A DNA stretch of 64,000 nucleotides from Lingula anatina. Taxonomy: Eukaryota > Brachiopoda > Lingulata > Lingulida > Lingulidae. The stretch lies in the NCBI RefSeq assembly GCF_001039355.2, contig NW_019775471.1, forward strand, positions 62,001 through 126,000. The letters run 5' to 3'. Positions 1 through 12,200 of this stretch are shown piece after piece. The translations under genes and the position numbers were made by a program. Each line of letters begins with the position of its first letter. The first letter of the stretch is position 1. Under the pieces are notes generated by a model that had not been told where the DNA came from, made no database searches, and worked only from the letters and a program-made list of their open reading frames with translations.

Positions 1-120
1 CACCAGTCAGAGTTTACTTACTTACTACACATCCCATTTTCACACATCTTCTTGGCCGAGTTCTTACAGTTACCTGACCTGCCTGCACAGTGGGAGCCAG
101 TGTTCCCAGAGGACTGCTAG

Positions 121-177
121 TATAATATAATATAATATAATATAATATAATATAATATAATATAATATAATATAATA
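121..177. repeat. (TATAA)n microsatellite
   Basis: About 11 units of a 5-base repeat near the left edge. Confidence 0.95.
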
Positions 178-251
178 AGTCAAAATGATGTATCAATTCA
201 TAATTGATTTATCTGTGCAGCCTAGTTAGCTTCATTTTATACCATAACTGA

Positions 252-466
252 GACCCCATTCCCACAGATTTTAGATTGATCAATCCCTGTGGGGAGTCTC
301 ACTAGTTTACTGGCAGCTTAGCCGGCTTAAGCGTCTGTCCCGCCTACTAAAAGCTGTAAGGAGGTAATTAACTATAGTGTGCGCTTGGCTGACAGCTATT
401 TAGCGTGAACCCCCACGAAGTTAGGTCGATCTAGTTGGATCGATCTAAATCTCTGGGAATGTGCTG
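252..466 (-). mobile_element. Harbinger-like MITE, copy A
   Basis: A 215-bp copy, inverted relative to copies B, C, E and F, with terminal inverted repeats of the form CC-ATT-CCCA-AGAT-TAGATCGATC. It is flanked by TGA on the left and TTA on the right, a decayed TWA duplication. Confidence 0.8.
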
Positions 467-704
467 TTATATTGACAAAAATTGAACAACAACAATTACC
501 TTAACTGGCAAAGCAAATTTCCTTCTCACCTATTAACAAGTTGTATTTGTTCAAGTAGATATTTGGGATTAAAAAGCAGTTGGTTGATGAAACTCCACTC
601 ATTCAAAACTTACATAAAACGTATTGTAGGGGAGAGAAAATAAACAAAACAAAAGCAAAACAAAATCCAAGATAAATCCATACAAAAGAAAATTTAGTAC
701 CTAC

Positions 705-935
705 CTTAGGCTTGGCCTCAGACTCTGGAATATGTTTCATCAGTTCCTGTACCAGTCCAGGCTCATCTCCATAGTACTTGAGGATGTACTCCATTGTATA
801 CGGCAGAGGAGTGCAACCTTTAAGTATAGCCCTGACTGCCTCTTCATCCATATCACCCCTGGACCTGTCCAGTAGGCCATATTTCTCCAGGGCACTACTC
901 AGGCAGTCTGTATGCCAAAGCTGGTACGAAGCTTT
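705..935 (-). CDS. CCCH gene exon 18 (last exon in the window)
   Basis: Encodes 77 helical residues (for example DEEAVRAILKGCTPLPYTME) and ends in a GTAGGT donor, so at least one more exon lies left of the window. Confidence 0.83.
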
Positions 936-1041
936 CTGCAAGGTTGCCAGTCAAGATATTTATATTTAACTTGATGGTGAATATCTTTAAACTGATAGAT
1001 ACTTATCACTGGTGATCAGTTATTTAAATCAAAACTTCCTG

Positions 1042-1137
<96 letters not shown>

Positions 1138-4100
1138 TTGTTATAACATTTGCACAACAAAACTTGTTGGATTGTGTTGGCTGTGATGAAATTCTGTTTG
1201 ATATGTGCAGAACCTAAACCTTTTGAATGTTGTTCTTTCCAAAAATGTAGTTTGATAATGCTTCAGCCAATTTAAAAAGAATTCAATATTTTGGCTAAAA
1301 CAATCACAAAATGACTTGAAAGATGTTAAAACTTCTCAGTCAAAACATTTCCAATCACTTATATGACACTGCACCTGTTCTTCCTAAAATTACCTGGAAA
1401 AAGAGTATCTTGTTTTCTCTGTCCCAGCCTGCCATATCCGCCAACTCCTTGAAGACATCAGTGGAATATTCCCAGTCCACCTCCATCTCACACGTACACT
1501 CTGGCGTCTTACAGCGACACTCATAGGGGTCCTGGATCCCATAGGTTAACTTTACATATTCATTCACAAACTGAAATAAATTAGTCAATTTTAATTTAAT
1601 CCTTTAATCCGTCAATTATTGTAAAGAAAAAAAAAAAGCAGCTTATCATTAGAGTCCACTCTTAATAATCTCTTATGAAAGATTATTAAGATAAAAAACT
1701 AGAGACCAACTTTAAATTTTGGCATGGATTCATTAACCACTAGTAAGTATGGAAAAAGGTTACCCAAAGAAAAACCATTTTTGGTAAAATGAACAGTTGT
1801 GCTTCCTTTAAAGAAATACCAAAGGATATCGTCTCATATACTTCCCAAAACATATTATTTAAAAGGATATTTTTTGCTTCGAAATTCTTCATGTGCTATG
1901 TATAACCTTTAGTATTTTCTGCCTGTGCTCATTTGAAAATTTATGCTATTTCATGTGCACAGCATGTCGAAGACATCAAATAATTCACAGGCAATTTTGG
2001 TTACCTGACGTAATAACTTTTTGCTGTAGTCTGTAACTCCTCATAATACGTTATGTTAAGTCTAAAGAGGCAGAGCAGGCTTGTTGCCTATTCTGATAAA
2101 GAAGCCATTGATTAGGAAGTTCATGAAGCCATTGTCTTGGTTAGATACTAAAGGGTGTAATATTCAACATATCATCAGAATGTACCTGAGCAAGCTACGA
2201 GTGAACATAATTGATTGAAACTGGTTATTGTTGTCAGCGTTGGGTTTCCTCACATCAATTTACATGTAACTATTTTGACCACGAACTTGGAAGGTAATAT
2301 TAAAGCGTTATCCAAACTAAAAATATTCAACGGTGTCCGTATTTCAAGTCCATTTCTACATTTGATTCATAGCTAAATTTGGGCGGTTCCTGACAAGCAG
2401 TAATATTGTGTCATGCATTAATAACTACCAGTATTTCATTTGGAAGACTTAATAGAACTGAAAGGACAGATAAGTAAGTCAAGTTTAAAGCTTTGTTTTG
2501 GCTGTGCCGTTTATATGCATTCAAAGGCATCTTCATATGTATCTGTGTGGTGCATTTGTATGAAGCATCTGAATAAAGTCAGGGTAAGTGACTCTTCTCT
2601 GGCAGAGGGCAATATACTAATAATCCCTCTTCTCCTTCCAAAGACCATGTCCATCATTGTGCACTAGCTGGCATTGCACTTGCTGACAATCCACAAAGAG
2701 GATACTTACTAAAAGGCCTGCCCTTTCTTCATTGTAAAAATGCTAGTGAGTTTATTTCTGAAATGAACACACCAACTGTCACATACCTGAGCCATTTCAT
2801 CCACAGACAAGTACATGGACATTCCCAACAAAGCCCGAGCCCTGTCTAAGCAATTATACCCTCCCTCCTCCAACTTCTGAAACAGATGAGCCACTTCCTT
2901 ATTCCCCCAGTCTGGGTGGTTCAGTTGTAACAGGCCAGCCAGGAGACCCCCAATGAATACCTCAGCATCTGTGTCTGAAAGTATAGCGGTACGTAGTATT
3001 GGTGAAAAGAAAGGCATTAATTTACAGTTTTAATTCAGCTTTTGCTTGCTGTTGGGTTATTAGCCATTTTTCTATCAGAAGAGATGCAAGACAAGTTTTA
3101 TTGAGAGGATATATGCCATGACTAAATGTATGTAATGGTGGTACAATAAAAACTAATTTAGATCTTTCAATTTAAAATGATGTAGCTTACATTTTTTGGC
3201 CATCAACATTGCAAGTAATGGCGCAGATTTCCTTCGAGGTTCAGGAACATCAAGACTGACTTCCAACTTTGATTGTTCCGCTTCATTCTGAAAACATCAC
3301 TGAAATGCATATAATGGGTCAATACTGTGAATACACATGAACTCCCAAGGGGAAGACTTAAAGCCCAAGGGCAGTGGGAGAGGGGGCAGTGACATATTGC
3401 AATGGACTTTTAGCTGGACTTATAGCTCACAACTGATTTTGTTACCAATTCTGGTACCTGCAAATTTTGGAAAAGTATCACAATAGTTGGTTTTAATTAT
3501 AGTTTCCATGAAGTGTAAACATCTTTTAAGAAAATTCCTTTTCAAATAAAATGTTTAAATTCTAGAGATAAACCTCTGAACCAGGCTTTTCTGGCTCTGT
3601 TTTCTCAGTCTCATTATCAGGAATAGTTTGCTCATGTTTATCGTCTTCAAAAGTCTTCTCTTCGTCTTTCTTCTCAGAATTTTGAGCATCATCTTCCTGG
3701 GTCTCTTCAGTTTCTGCAAATAAACATGGAATTGATTAATTGTTGAAGGTAATATCTCCTATGATGATAGTTGAAATATTTCTAAAAATAAGTAGGAATA
3801 ATGCCATCCTGGCACATAGTGTAATTCAGTTTTGGTTTCATTTACTGTTATTTTAATAAATATACATTAAAAAAATATAACTAATTGACAAATTCTCACT
3901 TTGGCAAATGGTTTTTACCTTTTTTGATGCCTTCATCATTATTATTGGTATCTGTGTCTGGACTACTGCTGGCAGGTATTGGGATATCCTCCATTTCTAT
4001 CCCATAATTTCTGAGGATTTCTGGTGGCAGTGATGAGACAAATTCCTCAAATGGTATTTCTGCCATTTCTTCCAATTCTTTCAGTTCTCTTCTAAGGGAT

Positions 4101-6203
4101 TCCTTTCAGTATTAAAAAAAGTCTGTTAAGAAAATATCAGAGACTGTAAAACATTTAAAAAAGGCAATGTTCCTTGGGTGAAAGTTGTAAAAAAATGAAA
4201 ATCCTGATAACAATTTCTCCTGGCATTTAGACCATATGAAAAAAATGCATAATCCTGAAAACTTTCACCCATGTTTTCATACCCAAAATGTTGAAACATA
4301 ATGAAGAGTAAAGCATCCTATACCTGAATTAATTGATTACACCACAGCACACATTGATGATACATTTAAAAAAAACACAGTAAACTATTCTTAAAATTTT
4401 CAATAAGTTTGCTTAATTATTTATCAATTGTTTATTCAATTGGCAATTAAAGAGAAATTAAGATAAATATTCTTAAAAACAATCCACTTCCTAAATAACA
4501 GAGAAACATGTCACAGTAAACCTCATCTGTTTCTGCAGATGTGCTGTCTTCATCTGTGGTACCTTCCTCCTCTGCTGGCTCGTAGTCTTTATCTAAAACC
4601 ACAACATGTTGTCAAGTATTGATATGTATACTCATGCCTTGGCCAAGGCACCCAAATGTGCTATTACAGTCACTGACAGTGAAAATAATTGAGAATCTGC
4701 ACTCTACATTCACAGTGGAGTCCTGGAAAATTATTTTTTTTCTCCAAAGTACAGCAGACAGCCAAATTGTGACTGCTTGGGTTAATTCTTGAACTTTTTG
4801 AATTAAGCTGCATTAAACTACTTCTTTCACAAAGGATAAATGTATCAGAATTACTAGTCTCTGAGTAAAAAAAAAAGTTTTTTACCTTCCAAATCATCTT
4901 CATCATACAGTTCCCTGTCAGTGGCCAGTGCAACTGCCCAGTATTCCTCCTCCTCTTCCTCACCTATCCCATCATCTACTTCCTCCTCCTCCTCCTGATC
5001 CTCATCCTCAGCCATATCCCCTGCCACTCCTTCATCCTCATCTTCTTCCTCCTCCTCCTCCTCCTCCTCCTCTTCATCGTCTTCTGATTCAGCAACAGGA
5101 GGCTGGAGAACTTCTGGTGGCAGACTACTCAGTAGCTCTTCTTTGGACATCTGGGCCATGGCCTCCAGGTCTTGGAGCTCCTCCTTGACAGCAGCCTGCA
5201 GAGAGAGGAACAGAGAAGAACATGAGGACAGTGGTAGTTGTGTCAGTTGAGGGCGTTTTTGTACAATTTGAGAAAGCACAATATTTGTAGAGAAACACAG
5301 GCCACTTATGCAGATACATTTACATAATTTTTGCTGAACTGTGTGACCAGGTTTGCTGATCTTTTTAACCATTTTAATTATATAAATATAACAAATTATG
5401 CCAAAAAATACCTCATCAGCTTCAGCTTCCTCTTGAGCAATGGTTTCTTCATCATCACCCTCGCTCTCCTCTGGCTCATAATCTAAATCTGTTTTGTGTA
5501 ATTAAGATAAAACCAACTGCAGATTTGGTAAATATTTCTGATTGCTTAACACTAATTCAAACAAACTGTCATTAAATATAACTGACAATCTTAAGGAATT
5601 GAACAAGATTCAGTAACAGCAATATAGAAGCTCAACTTGATTTTCTTGGTTATTTCTGCTAATTCATCTATTTGTCACTTAGACCCCATTTCCATAGATT
5701 AGATTGATCTACTTTAGATCGACCTAACTCCCTGGAGGTTCACGCTAAATAGCTGTCGGCCGGGCGGACACGAAAGTTAATTACCCCCTTACAGCTTGTA
5801 GTAGGCGGGACGGACATTTAAGCCGAATTATCTGACAGTAATCTAGCGAGACTCCCCGTGGGGATAGATCGATCTAAAAGCTCTGGGAATACAGCCTTAG
5901 GGTTCATTCCCAATGAAAGTATTGGTCTAGGTACATCAAATGAACTCTTGCTGAATGCAATCAGATAAGCATGCCTTCTATTGTTTCCAACATACTCATA
6001 ATCACCAGTTTTTCTTTATTCTATTCAACACCAGGAGGAGGCATGTTAATCTCTTAATCTCATTGCAGTCAGCGAGAGCCCCCTGACAGAGGTGGATCAA
6101 TCTACATAGATTGATTGTTTCATTGGGTATGGGCATCTTGTTTACCTCCAGTGCTGTACATAGAGTTAGCAAGTAGTGAATAAAGTGTCCGAAAAAGTGC
6201 CCT

Positions 6204-6248
<45 letters not shown>

Positions 6249-9200
6249 TTGTGTGCATGCATTCTACTCACCCTCAGAGTCGTTCTCCTTGTATTCTACC
6301 TCAGTTAGAGCTGTGAACCAACTGTCTTCATCTTCCTGATCTGGGTCCATGATGTGTGGCTCTACTATGTCATGAGGCAGGCTCTGGATAACCTCTTCCA
6401 AGGTCAGATTGGCTGCTGCTGACAGGTCCTCTATCTCTAGCTTCACCATCTCCTGCAAATAGACACACAGATCACCAAGCTCTTCAATCACCACATGCTG
6501 CAAATAAATAAATAAATAAATACCAACTTTATATATGTATGGTTTAGAAAATTTTAGAAAATGTAAGTTTTTCAGAAATATCTAAAAAAAAGATCTCTAC
6601 TGGCCAATTCAGTTTGTTATCATGATTTTAAAAAAAGTGCCAAAGCATCTTCTCCGAAGATATCACTGACATACAGTTAATAATGAAGATGCCTAATTTA
6701 GAAATAGAACTCATTAGGCAAAGGTACCTCATTTTCTTCATCTTCTGTGAAATCTTCATCACTTTCACTTTCCTCAGAATCTGGCTCATAATTTTCATCT
6801 AAAAATACAATTATCATTATCAATCTAAGTTCAAGGGCCAAATTCATTTAAAAAAAACTGAAATCAACAAAGTTACACAATTATTGATGTTTGTAGTTCA
6901 AAAATATAAAATAATAATAATAAGAAAATGTACATGTAACGACAATTGCAAAAATATTTATTTTAATATTATTATTTTCTAGTATATTATTTATATTTAT
7001 TGTATATTTTCATGTCAGAAACTTTATAATTACATCTTACGCACACCATTTTATACATCGCACTTTTCAAGTTTACCTTCAATCTCACAGTCATCTAAGG
7101 CAGCATTCCAGGCCTGAATCACCTCCTCCATGTCAACACACTCCTTCAATAGCTCAACTATGGCCACACACAACCTGGCCCAGGCCTGCGGGGAGGGCCG
7201 CCACAGCCGGAATAGAGGGCCCATCACAAAGGTGAGAGGATGGTAGTACTCCTGGCACTCTGTCTGGTCACTTATGTGGAATGCTGAGATCAACTGGATG
7301 TGGTCATCCACTGACCAGTCCGTGAGGTCATACTGGTTGACAAACTTGCGGAAATTGTGGCAGATTTCATCAAATTCTGGAGAATACATTTAAATAAATT
7401 ATGTATTGATACTTTGCATTATCTACTGATGAAAGGTTCCTGGTAATATCAAATGATAGTTACCAACAACTATCTTTTTCTTGTGAAAGGAATTTTATTC
7501 TGCTCACACGGACCTCATCAAGTTGGAGATGTGACCATGATGCCCCCTGCTCTGTCTACTCTCAGTCGCTTCTTTCTATGGCTCTGTTACATGTCTATTT
7601 TACATGTAATTAAAGTGAAACCTTTGCTCACCACTATAAGAGGTGCTTTGGCTACCTTTTACTTGAGATTGGAAGGTCATTATATTTGGTCAATGCTTGC
7701 GCATGCTTGGCAAGATAAGACTTAAACCCAAAATGCTATTATAACTACTAATTAACCGATAAATTGCAAAAATGAATTATTTACTTTTTTTAGTTTTACA
7801 CCTTCCATCTTAGAAGAATCTGGCTCGGCCAATCAATCATAAAAAAGAACAAGAAATATTAAACTAAATAAAAGGTTTTATTTCCCTCAAAAAGGCTTGT
7901 GATGCGGTGGGGAGGGGAAATAAAAATAATCACAAGCAGAATTACTAGAACATGACTTGTACATGTATTAAATTTGAATTGTCCATTCTGGTGATTTTTA
8001 ACCGAGGTCCAGAAGAAATGATGTTGGCCATTGGAGAAATTGATTTGTATGTATAGGGCTCTTCGAATTCATCATTGGACTCTGGATCCTCACTGGCTCC
8101 AACTGGGTGCTTATAGGGGATTATAGGTGTGTTGTCCTCTGCATCCCAATCAGAGTCCGATGAGTACACCAGTCTTCTGGCACTTCTTCTGGGTTCTGGG
8201 CTTGGCCAAGCCCTGAGGGAGATCTGCTGCTCTGGCCAGCTGAGTTTGAATATCCGGGTGAGTGGTGAAGCAGCACGGTCCTCTGGCCTGACAATGGTCT
8301 GCTCATATGGCCCTAGCTGGTAGACAAACCAAAGATTTCTCCCACAGTCACATTCGGTTTGGGTGGGCAGTCCCTGCCAAGGAACTGTGCAGTTGTAAGT
8401 GGCCTCCAATCATCAATGATTATCATATGAGTTTGACGCTGGCTCATTATTGGCACCATATCGCCTAATGTCTCATTATTCACTATGGCTAAGTAGCGAT
8501 ATCAGATTAGTCCAAGCTGTCAAAGTCTTTTCAGTGTTTGTCTGCCATCCATATGATGTAGCATGTGTTTCAGCATGGCTGCAGCAATGATGAGAATTTC
8601 CAAGTTGGTGATGTGGTGTATTCTTTCTGCTGTAGATAAATGCTTGGTGTTGAGAAAATCAGGGGTTTTATGCCCAAAATATTTGAAGCCAGTACAAAGG
8701 CACTTCAGAAAATAATTTGTTGTATATAGTTTCTTTCAGAAGATAATACATAAAAACAAACTTTTAAAAGATTTGTTAAGGGAAGCCTAATATATGAACA
8801 AAAAATGAAAGGACATAAAGAGCAGAGCATTAAGATATCTTATTTACAAAATTAAATGCTATACTTAAAAAAAAAACAGTAAATAAATACGACTGAGGGC
8901 AACTGACCACAAAAATCTTTCCATTCCACATCCTCTATGTTTTCTTCAAGTTCTCCTCTCTCTTTCTTCCTCTTCCGTGCTTCCTTTTCCAGTTCTTCCT
9001 CTTTAAGTTGATCAGCTACCTGAGACAGAAATGTATACTAAAATGGTAACTTTGTTGTAAGCCTGAAGTGACACGTGCTCTTGATGTTAAACTTACATAT
9101 GAAGGGAGCGTGGATTGCTAAAAAATCTTTTTTCAAATGCTAAAATAAGTTTCATGAATAAATAGGAGAAAAATGTTCTTTGCTTACTGGATTATATGTT

Positions 9201-12200
9201 TGATTTAATAATTCTCAGAGCATTTTGCTTATAACAGAACTCATGTCAATACATACTTTACTTGTCTTTTATCTGTGCCTCACCTCATTTTTGATGACCT
9301 CCAGTTTTGATAAAGCTTCTTCTAAGGTCAGCTTTGACTTTGGTTTTGGCTCTCGGAATTCAAATGGTTGAATAGAACGTAATCTCTCTCTCTCAGCTAT
9401 TTGTTCCTGTTATAAATATATGTACTAGTATAGCAAATGTGGTGACATATAACAAACTGAATATAGGTGGAGCTAAAAGCAGTGATTCTCTTCTAAAAAG
9501 CTCATTACAATTTTCAGATGGCATTATCAAATTGAAAAAATAATTAAAGTAAAAATACACCAAGGAAAAAGCATAATATAAAAGTAAAACAGCTGCAACA
9601 AATTTGTTTAAAATACACAAGATAAAGAATTAAAAACAATAGTGAAACATTCAAACATAAATTCACCCATATGCTATGTTCATTATTAAAGATGTACATA
9701 ATTTTTATAAATCAAAACAAGGTGAACTTAATGAACAAAACAGTGTTTTCAAACTCAGACTTACTTTAAGTAGCCTAGCATTATGTTCCTTCAGCTCTTC
9801 TAGTTCCCTTTTTCGCTTTTCTTCCTTTTCTTCTTTCTCCTTGCTGACCTGCTCTGCCCTGGAAAAACAATCCAAACACAATGTAATTCAAATTCAAAGT
9901 TTAAATTTTCTTCATTATATTTCAGGGGAAGATCCAGAGATATTTTCTGACAGTCTTACAAATTATCTTTGTTGGCTCATCCCCTACTGCCCCATGCCAA
10001 CCCCTGCATGAGCTCACAAACACACACACACACACACACACACATTTATTTATTTTCAAACGTGTTTCGACTCGCTAATATGCAGATTTATGAAAAAAAG
10101 TAATCCTTGTAGTCAAATGTCAAATGTATCCAAGATGCCCCAAGAGACATTGCTCATATGTTATTTTGGGGTCATCGTTTCTTTTTCTATTTTAATTATT
10201 GAAACCACAGCTGACTTTCCTTACACTACCTCTTTGGTGCAACAAGACTTTTAAGGAAAAACCAACTGTTCATTTTGGCCAAAATGGATTTACCTGGGGA
10301 TAACACCATTTCCCCATGCAAACAAATGGTTAATGAATCCATTCGGCCATTCACAGTTAGTCCTTTTTTTTTTTGAATAAAAATTTGGTTACTTCTTATA
10401 ATCTCTTAAGAGATTATTACAGATTATAGTCATCTATGAAGGTGATGTGGTCCGATGGAAAGCAAAGATTTCAGAATAATTGTGATATCAGCCGTTGGGT
10501 AGTTAAAAAGAATATATCTCTGTAAGTTGTTAACATTGTTTTAATTGTGAAATATGAATCTGACATGAAGAGTTGTTATCCTTAAAAGAAAGACAGGAGG
10601 TATTTTAATAATATAAAAGTAATAAATAATAATAATATAAAAGTAATAAATAATAGTTAATTTTTAAATCTGTGTTAATCAAAGGTGACCTTTATGCATC
10701 AATGCATGACCTGTCCCAATATAAGTATTCGATATTTTATCCAATCTTGATTTCATAATTTTGTTCTAAATTCTTAGTTTATAAATAGCACAAAAAGAAT
10801 ATATTCAAGGGAACACTCAATCAAATACATTTTCTCGTGGTGTGTTTAAAATCATTTCAACTGTTCGAATATTAAATTTTATGACCAATTCCCATACTCG
10901 TTACCTATACATTTATGCGGTATAAAATTGGGCGCCCCTTTTAACATGTAAAAATTTATGATTTATTCCACATATATATATTCAGCCATTACAAATGGAC
11001 ATCTCGACGCCTTGTTACTGCCAGCTCTAAAGACTGAAGTGGCTGGAAAAAGTGACGTAAGCCCCCCTCTCTCCATTCCTACATCCAACCTTGGACCTAA
11101 CTAGATTCTCTATTTAGGTCCAAGATCCAACCCTACCCTTTGCTCCTTCAACAATAACGTCTGCTGAATCGTATTCCGCGTTTCTCGACAGCTAAACAGT
11201 TTACGCGGTCTGCAACATTTTAGGGAGGTACAGATGAAATAAAATGTCTGTCATAATGTCGGCAAAGTTTTAAGTTGCAAGACTGAAGAAGTTGATAAGT
11301 TTTTAGCCCTTTAAAAATTTACAACGTGCTGCGCTTTTAAATGGTTCCAGGAGTCCCAAATATATTGTTGGCATCTTGATAATTCTCTCTTGCGTGCTTC
11401 CCCAAAAACCGCCCTTACCCCAAAAATCGATATTCGTATGGGATTTTCATACAGGCAATTGACGTACTTTTGGCAAGTGCAGTTATCCAGCGCTTTTTAA
11501 CAATTTTATGACTTGGGCGTGGAGACGGGATTCACGCTTGTAATATGAAAGTTAATTTTAATGATGTGATTAATAAACAGCGCGTTTCACATCTTTCATA
11601 GTTTGTAAGGGTAAGGGGACAGTTCTTCTGAGGACAATGGAAAATGTGTACACACCTCAAAACCAAAAGAAAAGGTGCATTTTTCTCTTATATGCAAATT
11701 AGATTGCTTCGAGTTATAAACTGGTCGGAAGTGATGTTCATCTCTGTACCGAGGCCGTGCAACACATTCTAAAAGACTAAAAGACGCTGCAAACAAATTT
11801 GGCAGACATTAGTATTTTGGAAGATTTCAAAGAAATACATAAAATTCCCAAAATTGATGGAAATGCGAAAAAAGTTATCATAACTGGCAAATAAACATTT
11901 TCTCTTTTAGATTTAAGAGCACAAACGTGAAGATGCTTTTATGCTATCAAAATATATTGAAAAAAATGCTAAGTGAACAAAAGAAAGTGTCTGATTAAAG
12001 TTATTTTCATTTAATTACTTGTACATTCACAAATCCGGTGAAATATTCATGTGTTTGTACTGACCAATACCCCAGCCAAATGATGTCTAATTTCAAATAC
12101 CTTATTTTGGCATAATTTCCCCTCAAAACAAACCTTCCCAAGTCAGGAATATTATTCTAAATAAAAGACTTATCGTATGAAATATATAGACTTCATTATA

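Noticed and set aside
4928-5188. Plus-strand proline-rich frame
   Set aside because: It is the complement of the poly-Glu exon of the CCCH gene.
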